NCBI GenBank assembly: GCA_017438975.1
Contig: JAFRUH010000025.1
Span: 124,001-188,000, forward strand
DNA length: 64,000 nucleotides
Origin: Bacteroidales bacterium
GTDB lineage: Bacteria > Bacteroidota > Bacteroidia > Bacteroidales > UBA932
Reading direction: 5' to 3'
The notes beneath the pieces are model-generated. The model was given only the letters and a program-made list of their open reading frames with translations. It was not told the DNA's origin and ran no database searches. Positions within the stretch are counted from its first letter, which is position 1. Every line of letters begins with the position of its first letter. Shown here piece after piece: positions 26,910 to 34,603 of the stretch. The translations under genes and the position numbers were made by a program.

Positions 26910-28205
26910 ATGAAGAGATTTCTTGTTATCTGCGTCCTCGCCGCCATCGCGGCCGGACCCTGTCTCGCCCAGCGCACAGGCATACGCGAAGAAGTCCGCC
27001 AGGACAGAACCCTCCCCCTCGGTCCCGACAAGGTCTATGATTTCGATGTCCCCGAACTGACCCCGGCCCCGGAAGGATATGAGCCCGTCTATCTCAGCCA
27101 CTATGGACGACACGGCTCCCGATACGCCTACTCGTCGAGGACTTACGGATTCCTGCAGGAAGCCCTCGCGGAAGGGGCGGCGACCGGCAACCTGACGCCA
27201 TATGGAGCGAAGCTGAAAGAGGACCTGGAGCCCTTCTTCGAGGCCGTGACCAACCACGTAGGGGAACTGACCCGGAAAGGATGGGACCAGCTCTACGGAA
27301 TCGGCCGCCGGATGGTCGAATTCTTCCCCACCGTCTTTCCGGACGGAGCCTGGGTGGACGCCGGCGTTTCTCCTTCGATCCGTTCGGTCATGAGCATGAA
27401 TGCCTGCTGCCTGGCGATCGGCCAGTCCCGCCCGGAGGTGCGGATCTTCGAGCATCAGACCTGGGACGATCTCCGGTCCGCACGGCCCAATATGGGCTAT
27501 AAGGACGCCTATGCCTTCATCGGAGCCCCCTGCCCCACACAGGAATCTTCCGCCAGTTTCATCGAAAGGACGGTCGACTGGAAAGCCATCCTCGGAAGGA
27601 TATTCAAGGATCCGGCAGCGGCTCTCGGAAGGTACAAGCCGGCCGATGCGCTCGATTACCTGTATATGATGGTCGCCGGAATGGAAAGTCTGGACGACGG
27701 AATCGTTCCGGACGTGTCGGGCATCTTCACCCGGGAGGAATTCGCGACGATGTGGGAGGCGGACAACTACCTCCGGTACCGGGAGTATTACGAGTATCTC
27801 GCACCCTGCTGCTCGATATACGAGGACATCATCGAAAGGGCGGACGAGCACCTGTCTGACGGAAGCCGCGGCGCGGATCTCCGGTTCGGTCACGACCATG
27901 TCCTGCTGACGCTCCTGATGATCGCGGATATCGAGGCTTTCGGCCATTTTGCCTCACGCCCCGAGGATGTCGCCTTCACCTTCCAGAATTTCCGTTCCCC
28001 GATGGGCGGAAACCTTCAGTTCGTTTTCTACGGGAAGGAGGAATCCTCCCCCGCAGCAGGCTTGCCCGATGTCCTCGTACAGGTTATCCTGAACGGGGAG
28101 GAGACTTGGTTCAGCGGCCTCGAACCGGCCGTCGGGCCTTTCTACGACTGGACGGAACTCAAGGCCTTCCTTTCCGGAAGGATGGACCTTTTCCGCAAAC
28201 CATAG
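26910..28205 (+). CDS. Secreted histidine acid phosphatase (MINPP/phytase-like)
   Basis: 431 residues from the ATG at 26910, which begins a signal peptide ending AGPCLAQ. The branch-2 histidine phosphatase motif GRHGSRY has the nucleophile H68, and the proton donor region is G-H328-D329. This places it with multiple inositol polyphosphate phosphatase / phytase-like enzymes. It probably acts in the periplasm or on the cell surface to release phosphate from inositol phosphates or other phosphomonoesters; the substrate is inferred from the family. Confidence 0.88.
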   Translation: MKRFLVICVLAAIAAGPCLAQRTGIREEVRQDRTLPLGPDKVYDFDVPELTPAPEGYEPVYLSHYGRHGSRYAYSSRTYGFLQEALAEGAATGNLTPYGAKLKEDLEPFFEAVTNHVGELTRKGWDQLYGIGRRMVEFFPTVFPDGAWVDAGVSPSIRSVMSMNACCLAIGQSRPEVRIFEHQTWDDLRSARPNMGYKDAYAFIGAPCPTQESSASFIERTVDWKAILGRIFKDPAAALGRYKPADALDYLYMMVAGMESLDDGIVPDVSGIFTREEFATMWEADNYLRYREYYEYLAPCCSIYEDIIERADEHLSDGSRGADLRFGHDHVLLTLLMIADIEAFGHFASRPEDVAFTFQNFRSPMGGNLQFVFYGKEESSPAAGLPDVLVQVILNGEETWFSGLEPAVGPFYDWTELKAFLSGRMDLFRKP

Positions 28206-28235
28206 GGCTATTTGTGTGCGATATTGAAAAAATAT

Positions 28236-28266
28236 TTGCGGAAACCAAAATTAGTCCCTATATTTG
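28236..28266 (+). promoter_or_regulatory. Promoter of tRNA-Phe
   Basis: TTG at 28236-28238, a 20-nt spacer, then TATATTTG at 28259-28266. It matches the Bacteroidota sigma-ABfr -33/-7 pattern, and the tRNA begins 16 nt downstream. Confidence 0.7.
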
Positions 28267-28281
28267 CATTCCCAAAGCGAT

Positions 28282-28354
28282 GGTGCTGTAGCTCAGATGG
28301 TAGAGCAATGGACTGAAAATCCATGTGTCGGCAGTTCGATTCTTCCCAGCACCA
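28282..28354 (+). tRNA. tRNA-Phe (GAA)
   Basis: 73 nt with a complete cloverleaf. The acceptor arms GGTGCTG and CAGCACC pair perfectly, the D arm begins TAGCTCAG, the anticodon loop is CTGAAAA giving GAA, and the T arm contains GTTCGATTC. The discriminator is A. The 3' CCA is not encoded (CAA follows), as is common in this phylum. Confidence 0.97.
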
Positions 28355-28359
28355 CAACA

Positions 28360-28395
28360 AACGCCATTCTACATTCATAGAATGGCGTTTTTATT
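28360..28395 (+). terminator. Rho-independent terminator after tRNA-Phe
   Basis: A perfect 12-bp stem (28360-28371 with 28378-28389), a 6-nt loop, and a T-rich tail. It is T-rich on the plus side and A-rich upstream, so it may also serve the converging ABC-ATPase operon. Confidence 0.85.
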
Positions 28396-28419
28396 TCTAT
28401 TTGTACCAACTTTTTGCAC

Positions 28420-29085
28420 CTATACCTCCTTTGATGTCAGATATCCGTGCCTTACCAGATCTTCCCTGCAGCGCACCAGGTTGGTATATCCGTCGGCAAT
28501 GACAAAGAGATCGTCTGCGACGGTGGAGATAGCATCGTAGTTGTGGTCGGTTACGATGATGCCGTGGCCTTTGGCGCGATCCCGGATCATCGCCTGGACT
28601 TCGCCTATATTGACAGGATCGACCAGGGTGAAAGGCTCGTCCAGGATATAGAAAAGGGCTTCACTTTGCAGTACCAGATACAGTTCGGCCAGTCTCGCCT
28701 CACCGCCGGAGAGTTCATAGATATGAGAATTGCGGTGCCTGGAATACTTTGGAAAGCAACTGACGAAAGTCCAGAAGTCCACGCCAGACAGTTCAAAGGC
28801 ACGATGCAGTTTCATCCCTTCCGGGATCAGCCGGCCTTGAGGAAGATATTTGACAGAATTGCCGATATACTGCCGGTCGACGGGTTTTTCATCGATGCTC
28901 ACCATCACGTTCTCCACACGGAGGCCGCCCATCAGCGCACGGAACATACAGGATTTTCCGGCGCCGTTCCGGCCCAGAAGTCCGGTGACTGTGCCGGTTT
29001 CCGAGGTGATATAGCCTCCGCTGAGGACCGTCCTCTCTCCAAAACGGACCACAACGCTGTCCACTATGAGTTTGTGCTTATCCAT
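28420..29085 (-). CDS. ABC transporter ATP-binding protein
   Basis: 221 residues, a single nucleotide-binding domain. Walker A is G38-R-N-G-A-G-K44-S45, the signature is LSGGE at 125-129, Walker B ends D149-E150, and the switch His lies in IIVTDHNYD. It is close to the LptB/YhbG class in some motifs (TDHN), but its neighbours are not Lpt genes. It overlaps the small membrane protein by 8 nt, and with the LytTR gene forms a three-gene operon. The 105-residue 3-TM neighbour is the only candidate permease, so the transporter is either minimal or uses a permease elsewhere. Confidence 0.88.
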   Translation of the reverse strand: MDKHKLIVDSVVVRFGERTVLSGGYITSETGTVTGLLGRNGAGKSCMFRALMGGLRVENVMVSIDEKPVDRQYIGNSVKYLPQGRLIPEGMKLHRAFELSGVDFWTFVSCFPKYSRHRNSHIYELSGGEARLAELYLVLQSEALFYILDEPFTLVDPVNIGEVQAMIRDRAKGHGIIVTDHNYDAISTVADDLFVIADGYTNLVRCREDLVRHGYLTSKEV

Positions 29086-29395
29086 GGATCAGAAGCATAA
29101 CGGTCATAAGGAGAGCGAAGGCAAGGAAATCGATCAGGATGATACTGACGAGCAATCTGCGGCGGGACAGGCCCAGGTTTATATAAAAGAATATGGCATC
29201 CCGGTCCCGGAACTGCTCCGCCAGGTACAGGGTGATGGCCATGATCAGGGCCTTCAGGATAAAAGCATCCACGAAGAACATATAGGAAAATCCGCCGGCA
29301 AGAAGCGCGGCACAGACCATGGCATACACGGCGCCGACCAGGAACTGCGCCTTACCGTAGCGCCAGGTAAGTGATATGCGGTTCCGAAGGGTCAT
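29078..29395 (-). CDS. Small 3-TM membrane protein, putative minimal permease
   Basis: 105 residues with three hydrophobic segments (about 15-35, 40-58 and 83-103) separated by a charged cytoplasmic loop that contains EQFRDRDAIFFYINLGLSR. That loop, with its LGLSRRRL run, resembles the coupling region of ABC-2-type permeases. I do not recognise a named family. It overlaps both neighbours (4 nt with the LytTR gene, 8 nt with the ATPase), so a shared complex is likely. Confidence 0.7.
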   Translation of the reverse strand: MTLRNRISLTWRYGKAQFLVGAVYAMVCAALLAGGFSYMFFVDAFILKALIMAITLYLAEQFRDRDAIFFYINLGLSRRRLLVSIILIDFLAFALLMTVMLLIHG

Positions 29396-30117
29396 TCCGA
29401 GGCAGGGGTCAATACGGCTTTGACAGTATCCTTGTACTTCCGGGAAACGGGAATGGACTGGCCGTTGATGGAAACGAAATCGGGAGCAGTCAAAACGGCA
29501 TCGGCGATCCGGACCAGGAAAGCCCTATGAACGCGGAGGAAAGATGGGCCCAGGAGATTTTCCCATTGGCCGATTCCGGTTTTGTTTCGGTACTGCCGGC
29601 CGTTCCGGGTCACGACCCAAACCTCGGAGTCCCGGGATTCAACATAGAGGATATCCTCTTTCTTCAATGATACTTTCTTATAATCCGAAGTGAAAGTAAT
29701 GGGGCGGTCCGTAGGATACTTCTTATCCAACCATTTTACTATCAAATAGTTCCCATAGGCAAGAATGGCGAGGACGGCCGCCACGAAGACGGGATTGCCC
29801 AGCATGGCGGGAAGACTCCATCTGGCGCTGTCGCTGCGGTAGATAACCGTGATGAAGAGAAACTGCCACAAATAGATGAGCAAGAAAGTCATCATCATCA
29901 CTCCCAGGATAATGCAGACCGTATCCAAGACACGCTTCTTTCCGGTTTCGCTCCTTTCTACTTTGGGGAGGAAGAAAGAGAGGGCCAGAGCTGCCGGGAG
30001 GAACGAAAGGCTCATCAGGGCCGCCGCCCACAGGTCGTAATCCAGACTCATGAGCAAGACGGCCGTCAGAAAAACAGCGGCCAGCCAGTAAGCGACAATG
30101 ATAAACATTTTCTTCAT
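29392..30117 (-). CDS. LytTR-family regulator with N-terminal membrane domain
   Basis: 241 residues from the ATG at 30117; an alternative ATG is at 30108. Four TM helices fill about residues 4-125, then a LytTR DNA-binding domain from about 140 to 241, seen in VSLKKEDILYVESRDSEVWV, YRNKTGIGQWENLL and FLRVHRAFLV. There is no response-regulator receiver domain, so the signal probably enters through the membrane part. A TATTTTTG box ends 8 nt before the ATG. First gene of the three-gene ABC module, which it may control. Confidence 0.85.
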   Translation of the reverse strand: MKKMFIIVAYWLAAVFLTAVLLMSLDYDLWAAALMSLSFLPAALALSFFLPKVERSETGKKRVLDTVCIILGVMMMTFLLIYLWQFLFITVIYRSDSARWSLPAMLGNPVFVAAVLAILAYGNYLIVKWLDKKYPTDRPITFTSDYKKVSLKKEDILYVESRDSEVWVVTRNGRQYRNKTGIGQWENLLGPSFLRVHRAFLVRIADAVLTAPDFVSINGQSIPVSRKYKDTVKAVLTPASE

Positions 30118-30125
30118 TTCCAATA

Positions 30126-30133
30126 CAAAAATA
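30126..30133 (-). promoter_or_regulatory. -7 box of the LytTR/ABC operon
   Basis: TATTTTTG on the minus strand, 8 nt before the ATG at 30117. The predicted transcription start is within a few bases of the start codon. Confidence 0.55.
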
Positions 30134-30218
30134 CGCATTCTTCCGTGATTATGAACGCATTGGAATACGGCACTTTGCAAATCAGGGGGATTTGACCGAG
30201 GGTCGAAGGGATTCTGCT

Positions 30219-30250
30219 TTGCAAAAGTGAATGAACCGTGCGTACCTTTG
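30219..30250 (+). promoter_or_regulatory. Promoter of the ExbB-like gene
   Basis: TTG at 30219-30221, a 21-nt spacer, and TACCTTTG at 30243-30250, 47 nt upstream of the ATG at 30298. It is divergent from the LytTR promoter. Confidence 0.6.
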
Positions 30251-30297
30251 CAAAAGGAATTCCAAACCCGATTGTTCAACCCTTAATCCGTTTCGTC

Positions 30298-30630
30298 ATG
30301 TTACCTTTGAAAGCAGATTTATTCACCCTCTTCGTCTCCGGCGGTCCTGTCGGAATGATCGTCATCACCCTTCTTTTCATCGCGTTGTTCTTCGCGGCCT
30401 GGAAAGCCCCCGCCTGGGTCAAGGAGATCGGCATCTCCGCCCTCGTCGTGGGCGTATTCTGGACAGTGCTCGGCTGGCTCCAAATCTTGGATTTCATGGC
30501 CGGTCATGATGATGTCGCACACAATATCGTCGCCGGCGGCGTCAAAGTCAGTCTGATTCCGGCCCTATACGGGCTCATCGTGTACTTTGTCTCCCTGATC
30601 CTGCGCGTAATCCATAAGCCCAGGATCTGA
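30298..30630 (+). CDS. Short MotA/TolQ/ExbB-like membrane protein
   Basis: 110 residues from the ATG at 30298. Three TM helices are visible (about 13-32, 41-60 and 84-105). FVSGGPVGMIVITLLFIALF and IPALYGLIVYFVSLI resemble the core helices of TolQ/ExbB proton-channel proteins, but it is far shorter than full-length ExbB (about 220 residues) and lies alone, with no ExbD or TonB nearby. It could be a minimal orphan member; the family call is by pattern. Confidence 0.6.
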   Translation: MLPLKADLFTLFVSGGPVGMIVITLLFIALFFAAWKAPAWVKEIGISALVVGVFWTVLGWLQILDFMAGHDDVAHNIVAGGVKVSLIPALYGLIVYFVSLILRVIHKPRI

Positions 30631-30659
30631 GGACTTTCCTGACAGTGGGCCTGTTCATC

Positions 30660-30719
30660 TGTCATTCGGCTGTCACACTTTCCGCAGTCCAGCCCACAGA
30701 TGGCAATCAACCGTTTCAT
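30660..30719 (-). pseudogene. Truncated DUF3795 gene start
   Basis: From the ATG at 30719 the first 16 residues read MKRLIAICGLDCGKCD, the signature N terminus of DUF3795 (two Cys pairs for metal). After that the reading departs from the family and the frame runs antisense through the ExbB-like gene. A TATCTTTG box is still present 5 nt before the ATG. It is best explained as a 3'-truncated gene next to an insertion or deletion junction. The exact 3' limit of homology is uncertain. Confidence 0.55.
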
Positions 30720-30724
30720 AACCG

Positions 30725-30732
30725 CAAAGATA
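30725..30732 (-). promoter_or_regulatory. -7 box of the DUF3795 remnant
   Basis: TATCTTTG on the minus strand, 5 nt before the remnant's ATG. It is immediately preceded (minus-strand sense) by the 10-bp inverted repeat. Confidence 0.5.
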
Positions 30733-30733
30733 G

Positions 30734-30759
30734 GTCCTTGCAGTCATTCCTGCAAGGAC
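30734..30759. repeat. Perfect 10-bp inverted repeat
   Basis: The arms at 30734-30743 and 30750-30759 pair perfectly around a 6-nt loop. It overlaps the -33 area of the remnant's promoter, so it may have been an operator; it has no T-run to act as a terminator. Confidence 0.6.
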
Positions 30760-30947
30760 TTGCCTTCTTTGAGCGGTTCTCTTCTGCTACATAACTATTT
30801 GAAAATCAACCCAATTCATGATCAAAGGGTGCTAAAAACATCACCCCTTGATATCTTTTCTAATTGAAACACAATCAGTTAGGTAGCAGGCATGCAAACA
30901 GCATTTCTCATGATGTGGAGTTTAGGACTTTTCTCTCCGAAAATCAC

Positions 30948-30955
30948 TATATTTG
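30948..30955 (+). promoter_or_regulatory. -7 box of the MazG-like/DUF2075 cassette
   Basis: TATATTTG on the plus strand, 26 nt upstream of the MazG-like ATG at 30982. It is the only promoter-like element seen for the two-gene cassette. Confidence 0.6.
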
Positions 30956-30981
30956 TTTCGCGAAACCCTTATCATCTTAAT

Positions 30982-31311
30982 ATGTCTGACATCGAAGAAA
31001 TCCTGTCCCAACTGCGCAGGTTCAATCAAGAGCGCGACTGGGATCAATTCCACAATGGAAAGGACCTGGCTATCGGCATATCAGTGGAAGCTTCTGAATT
31101 GCTGGAAGCGTTTCTGTGGAAGAAACCCGAGGATGTCAATCCGGACAAAATCCATGAGGAACTGGCTGATATCTTAAACTACAGCTTCCAGATGGCTGAT
31201 AAGTATAATCTTGACATTAAAGAGATTATGCTTGAGAAGATACGCAAGAATGCAGAAAAGTATCCTGTAGATAAATCGAAAGGAAGCGCTAAAAAGTATA
31301 ACGAACTATAA
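30982..31311 (+). CDS. MazG-like nucleotide pyrophosphohydrolase
   Basis: 109 residues from the ATG at 30982. A single MazG/all-alpha NTP pyrophosphatase domain is seen, with metal-binding acidic residues in VEASELLEAF and EELADILNYSFQMADKY (the ExxE and ExxD pair). It would hydrolyse (d)NTPs, probably non-canonical or dCTP-like, to monophosphate and pyrophosphate. Codon use and GC content are visibly lower than in the flanking genes. It lies 8 nt upstream of the DUF2075 helicase gene and shares a promoter, so the two are likely a functional pair. Confidence 0.88.
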   Translation: MSDIEEILSQLRRFNQERDWDQFHNGKDLAIGISVEASELLEAFLWKKPEDVNPDKIHEELADILNYSFQMADKYNLDIKEIMLEKIRKNAEKYPVDKSKGSAKKYNEL

Positions 31312-31319
31312 TCTTTGAA

Positions 31320-33209
31320 ATGATTGTTTACAACGCAAATAAAGAACTGTTCGTACAAGATGTCAAGACCGGTGTCATCGCAACTAAAATTCTCAATCTC
31401 ATTAGGGAAAAGGGATTGAATGCCGGTCAGGAAAGAGAATTCGCATCCTGGCACAATTCTATGAAGTTCATGAGGGATATCGTCGATGACCCTGAGATTG
31501 ACGACGATGTGCAGATTGCCATTGAATACAATATCCCTCAAACCTCCAAGCGTGTCGATTTTATCATAATAGGATCGAATGCTTCAAATAACGAGAGCAT
31601 TGTCATAGTAGAACTGAAGCAGTGGAGCCGGGCTGAGGTGGTAGATGATGACATGCATTTCAGTGTGCGTACATATGTTGCAAATGACAAAAGAATCGTC
31701 TGTCACCCTTCATATCAGGCATACTCTTATTCCCGTTTCCTGGCCAACTACTCCCAGGCTATACACGAAAAGCACATTCATCTGATACCTTGCGCTTATC
31801 TGCACAATTACTTGCCGGCTTACAAGTCGGCATTAGCCGCCGGCATTTATAAGGATTGGTACACGTCTGCTCCTTTTTTCATCATGGATGAGGTTCAGCA
31901 GTTCAATGCCTTCATAAAAAAGTTCATAACGAAAAAGTCTTCACAGGGGGATCTCCTTTACCTCATAGAGAATGGTCGTATCAAACCGACTAAGTCTCTA
32001 CAGGATGCACTGGCAACGATGGTCAGGGGTACACCCGTCTTTGACCTCCTGGACGAACAGGCGGTATGTTTCGATATGTGTATCCGCACTATGCTCCAGT
32101 GTCTGAAGGATAAGAAAAAACGTACAATCCTTGTGCAAGGTGGCCCTGGAACAGGCAAATCTGTACTGGCCGTCAACCTTCTCCTTCATTTCATCACCTG
32201 TTCCTGCAATGCTGCCTACGTTACTAAGAACAGTGCTCCCAGACAGGCTTTTCTATCCATTCTCTCCAAAAACAAGGCTGAAAACATCGCGGAAATCAGT
32301 CAGCTCTTCCGTTCTCCTTTCGGCCTCTCGCAAGTCCCACGAAATTCATATGACTGCCTGATTGTTGACGAAGCGCATAGGCTCGTTAATAAGATGTATG
32401 GAGACTGGAATGGCGAGAACCAGGTCAAAGAATGTATAAACGCATCACTTCTAACTGTCTTTATGCTGGATGAAGACCAGGCTGTTACCACCAAGGATAT
32501 CGGAAGCGTTCAAGAAATCAGCCGGTGGTGCAAGAATCTGGGATCCACTATCATCATGCGGGAAGAAACCAAGTTGACTTCCCAGTTCCGTTGCAATGGC
32601 AGTGATTCTTATCTCCAGTTTATAGACAATTTGTTACAAAGAGGCAAGGAAACAGTTTCCGTATCTCTTTCGGAGCTTAATTATGACTTCCGCATCTTCG
32701 ACGACGCCTCGCAGATGCGTGACGTTCTGCGCGAGAAAAATGCCGGAAATAACAAGGCCCGCATGGTAGCCGGATACTGCTATGACTGGAATGTCAAACA
32801 TTACAGAGGGGACATTGACATTGAATTACCCGGTGGTTTCCAGGCAAAATGGAACCTTGAGAATGACAAGATATGGGCAATCAACCCCAACTCTTTCGAA
32901 GAGGTCGGCTGCATCCATACCGCTCAGGGTTTGGAGTTCGACTATGTCGGTGTGCTGATAGGTAAAGACCTTAGATTCGACGAACAATCCGGACGAGTGA
33001 TTACTGACAAAAGTGCAATTTCAAAAGACGATAAGTCTTCTGGCATACGCAGCGCCAGCAATGAAGAAGCCCATCGTCTTATCTTGAATACATACAAGAC
33101 TCTCCTAACCCGTGGGCAAAAGGGTTGTTTCGTATACTGCGAGGACGAAGCGTTAAAGAATTATTTCAAAAGAATGATTAGATCAGCCCATGATCTTCAG
33201 GATGCTTAG
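31320..33209 (+). CDS. DUF2075-type helicase with N-terminal PD-(D/E)XK-like nuclease domain
   Basis: 629 residues. The N-terminal 200 residues contain a PD-(D/E)XK-like pattern: D80 in KRVDFIII and E98-L-K100 in VIVELKQW. The superfamily-1-like ATPase follows: Walker A G274-GPGTGK280-S, Walker B D350-E-A-H353, a LDEDQAV motif III region, SQFRCNGSD, IHTAQGLEFDYVGVLIG and LLTRGQKGCFVYCED. This is the DUF2075 (Schlafen-like ATPase) architecture seen in many defence-associated proteins. With the MazG-like gene it forms a low-GC cassette. The defence role is inference from domains and context. Confidence 0.88.
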   Translation: MIVYNANKELFVQDVKTGVIATKILNLIREKGLNAGQEREFASWHNSMKFMRDIVDDPEIDDDVQIAIEYNIPQTSKRVDFIIIGSNASNNESIVIVELKQWSRAEVVDDDMHFSVRTYVANDKRIVCHPSYQAYSYSRFLANYSQAIHEKHIHLIPCAYLHNYLPAYKSALAAGIYKDWYTSAPFFIMDEVQQFNAFIKKFITKKSSQGDLLYLIENGRIKPTKSLQDALATMVRGTPVFDLLDEQAVCFDMCIRTMLQCLKDKKKRTILVQGGPGTGKSVLAVNLLLHFITCSCNAAYVTKNSAPRQAFLSILSKNKAENIAEISQLFRSPFGLSQVPRNSYDCLIVDEAHRLVNKMYGDWNGENQVKECINASLLTVFMLDEDQAVTTKDIGSVQEISRWCKNLGSTIIMREETKLTSQFRCNGSDSYLQFIDNLLQRGKETVSVSLSELNYDFRIFDDASQMRDVLREKNAGNNKARMVAGYCYDWNVKHYRGDIDIELPGGFQAKWNLENDKIWAINPNSFEEVGCIHTAQGLEFDYVGVLIGKDLRFDEQSGRVITDKSAISKDDKSSGIRSASNEEAHRLILNTYKTLLTRGQKGCFVYCEDEALKNYFKRMIRSAHDLQDA

Positions 33210-33254
33210 CATCCACAGATTTCAAAAAAACTTGCACATATTGGCGCAGCGTGT

Positions 33255-33262
33255 TATATTTG
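33255..33262 (+). promoter_or_regulatory. -7 box for the AbrB-like gene
   Basis: TATATTTG on the plus strand, 28 nt upstream of the ATG at 33291. It separates the AbrB/acyltransferase pair from the helicase gene transcriptionally. Confidence 0.6.
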
Positions 33263-33290
33263 TAGGAAATTTCATACAAGTATAACTATT

Positions 33291-33497
33291 ATGCAGGAAA
33301 AAGAAGGCAAGTACATCTTCGGTGTCGTGAAGGTGGGAGAAAAGGGGCAGATCGTGATTCCGCGGGATGCCCGCAATCTGTATGACATCAATCCGGGAGA
33401 CACGCTGCTCGCCCTGGGAGACCGGAACGGCATCGCTCTCGTGAAGCAGGAAGTATTCCAGAAGGCAGTGGAAGAGGTAATGGGAGGGAACAAATAA
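33291..33497 (+). CDS. AbrB/MazE/SpoVT-family DNA-binding protein
   Basis: 68 residues. The swapped-hairpin AbrB core is at about residues 9-50 (VGEKGQIVIPRDAR, INPGDTLLALGD), with a short helical tail. There is no MazF-type toxin next to it, so it is more likely a transcription regulator than an antitoxin. Its stop shares one base with the start of the acyltransferase gene (TAATG), indicating coupling. Confidence 0.88.
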   Translation: MQEKEGKYIFGVVKVGEKGQIVIPRDARNLYDINPGDTLLALGDRNGIALVKQEVFQKAVEEVMGGNK

Positions 33498-34603
33498 TGA
33501 GAAAGCATTGGTTGGACAATCTGCGCTGGGGGACCGTGCTCCTGGTGCTGTTTTATCACGTTATCTATTTCTTCAACAACAAAGGAGTCTTCGGCGGAAT
33601 CGGCGGCTTCAGCGACGGGCCGCAGTACCAGGATGCTGTGATGTACATCCTGTATCCATGGTTCATGCCGTTGCTGTTTCTGCTGGCGGGAATCAGCGCC
33701 CGGTACGCACTGGAAAAGCATCCGGCGCGGGAATGGTTCAAGGCCCGCACCCGGAAACTGCTGGTGCCGGGAACGATCGGCCTCTTCGTATTCCACTGGA
33801 TGGTCGGATACTTCAACACGGCCGTCGCCGCCAGAAGCGGCGAACTGGACGGCATGCCCGGAGTGGGCAAGTTCATCATGTGGGCAATCAGCGGCACGGG
33901 GCCCCTCTGGTTCATCCAGGTGCTCTGGCTGCTCAGTCTCGTCCTGCTCCTCGTAAGGGCGATGGACCGCAAGGAGAAGTTCTATGCCTGGTGCGACAGG
34001 GCATTCTCCGGGAAAGCGGGCATCGTATGGATCATCCTGCTCGGAGTCCTTTTCTGGGCGGCCTCGCTCACCTTGATCCAAAATCCCCGTCCAGAGTCCG
34101 CGGACGGTCTCCTGAACCTGTACAAGCCGCTCTTCTATCTGGTCCCCTTCCTCCTCGGATACTTCGTATTCCCGCACGAGACGGTGCAGGAGAAACTGGG
34201 GAGCGCATGGGTGCCTCTCCTCATCTGCGCCGTCATCGCCGGAGGAATTCTCGTCAGCACCACCTTCGGTCAGGACAACACCCATCCGAAATACCTTTCC
34301 AGCCCCCTCAACTGCATCTACGGCTGGCTCATGTGCCTCGCCATGACGGCCATGTTCAAAGCCCGCTTTGACCGTACGGGAGCTTTCGCCGCTTACATGA
34401 CCCGTTCCAGCTACGGACTCTATATCGTCCACTATCTGGTCGTCGCGAGCCTGGGCTATATGATGAAAACGTACACCCAGTTGCCCCCCCTGGCCATTTA
34501 TGCAATCCTGACGGTTGCCGTGTTCACCCTCTCTCCCCTCCTCTACGAGATTATCCGCCGCATCCCGTTCATCCGGTGGTGCGTGCTCGGAGAGCGCCGC
34601 TAA
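33497..34603 (+). CDS. Acyltransferase family 3 membrane protein
   Basis: 368 residues with about ten TM helices. The N-terminal WLDNLRWGTVLLVLFYHVIYFF contains the family's Arg and His active-site positions. Proteins of this family transfer acetyl or other acyl groups to sugars of polysaccharides or lipids in the membrane. The substrate is unknown. It is co-transcribed with the AbrB-like regulator and converges with the NUDIX-HD gene with a 4-nt overlap (CTAA). Confidence 0.88.
   Translation: MRKHWLDNLRWGTVLLVLFYHVIYFFNNKGVFGGIGGFSDGPQYQDAVMYILYPWFMPLLFLLAGISARYALEKHPAREWFKARTRKLLVPGTIGLFVFHWMVGYFNTAVAARSGELDGMPGVGKFIMWAISGTGPLWFIQVLWLLSLVLLLVRAMDRKEKFYAWCDRAFSGKAGIVWIILLGVLFWAASLTLIQNPRPESADGLLNLYKPLFYLVPFLLGYFVFPHETVQEKLGSAWVPLLICAVIAGGILVSTTFGQDNTHPKYLSSPLNCIYGWLMCLAMTAMFKARFDRTGAFAAYMTRSSYGLYIVHYLVVASLGYMMKTYTQLPPLAIYAILTVAVFTLSPLLYEIIRRIPFIRWCVLGERR

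Larger units (their letters stand above)
30631..30981. other. 351-bp interval between the ExbB-like gene and the MazG-like gene
   Basis: It contains a minus-strand DUF3795 remnant with its promoter, a 10-bp inverted repeat (30734-30759) and the promoter of the MazG-like gene (30948-30955). Base composition changes here from GC-rich to visibly AT-richer sequence. No intact gene is seen. Confidence 0.7.

Noticed and set aside
26559-27947. A 462-codon minus-strand frame across the histidine phosphatase and priA start
   Set aside because: It is antisense to the phosphatase whose motifs (H68, H328-D329) and signal peptide are clear.
33291-33497. AbrB/MazE protein as the antitoxin of a toxin-antitoxin pair
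   Set aside because: The partner gene is a membrane acyltransferase, and no MazF, PIN or other toxin is adjacent.
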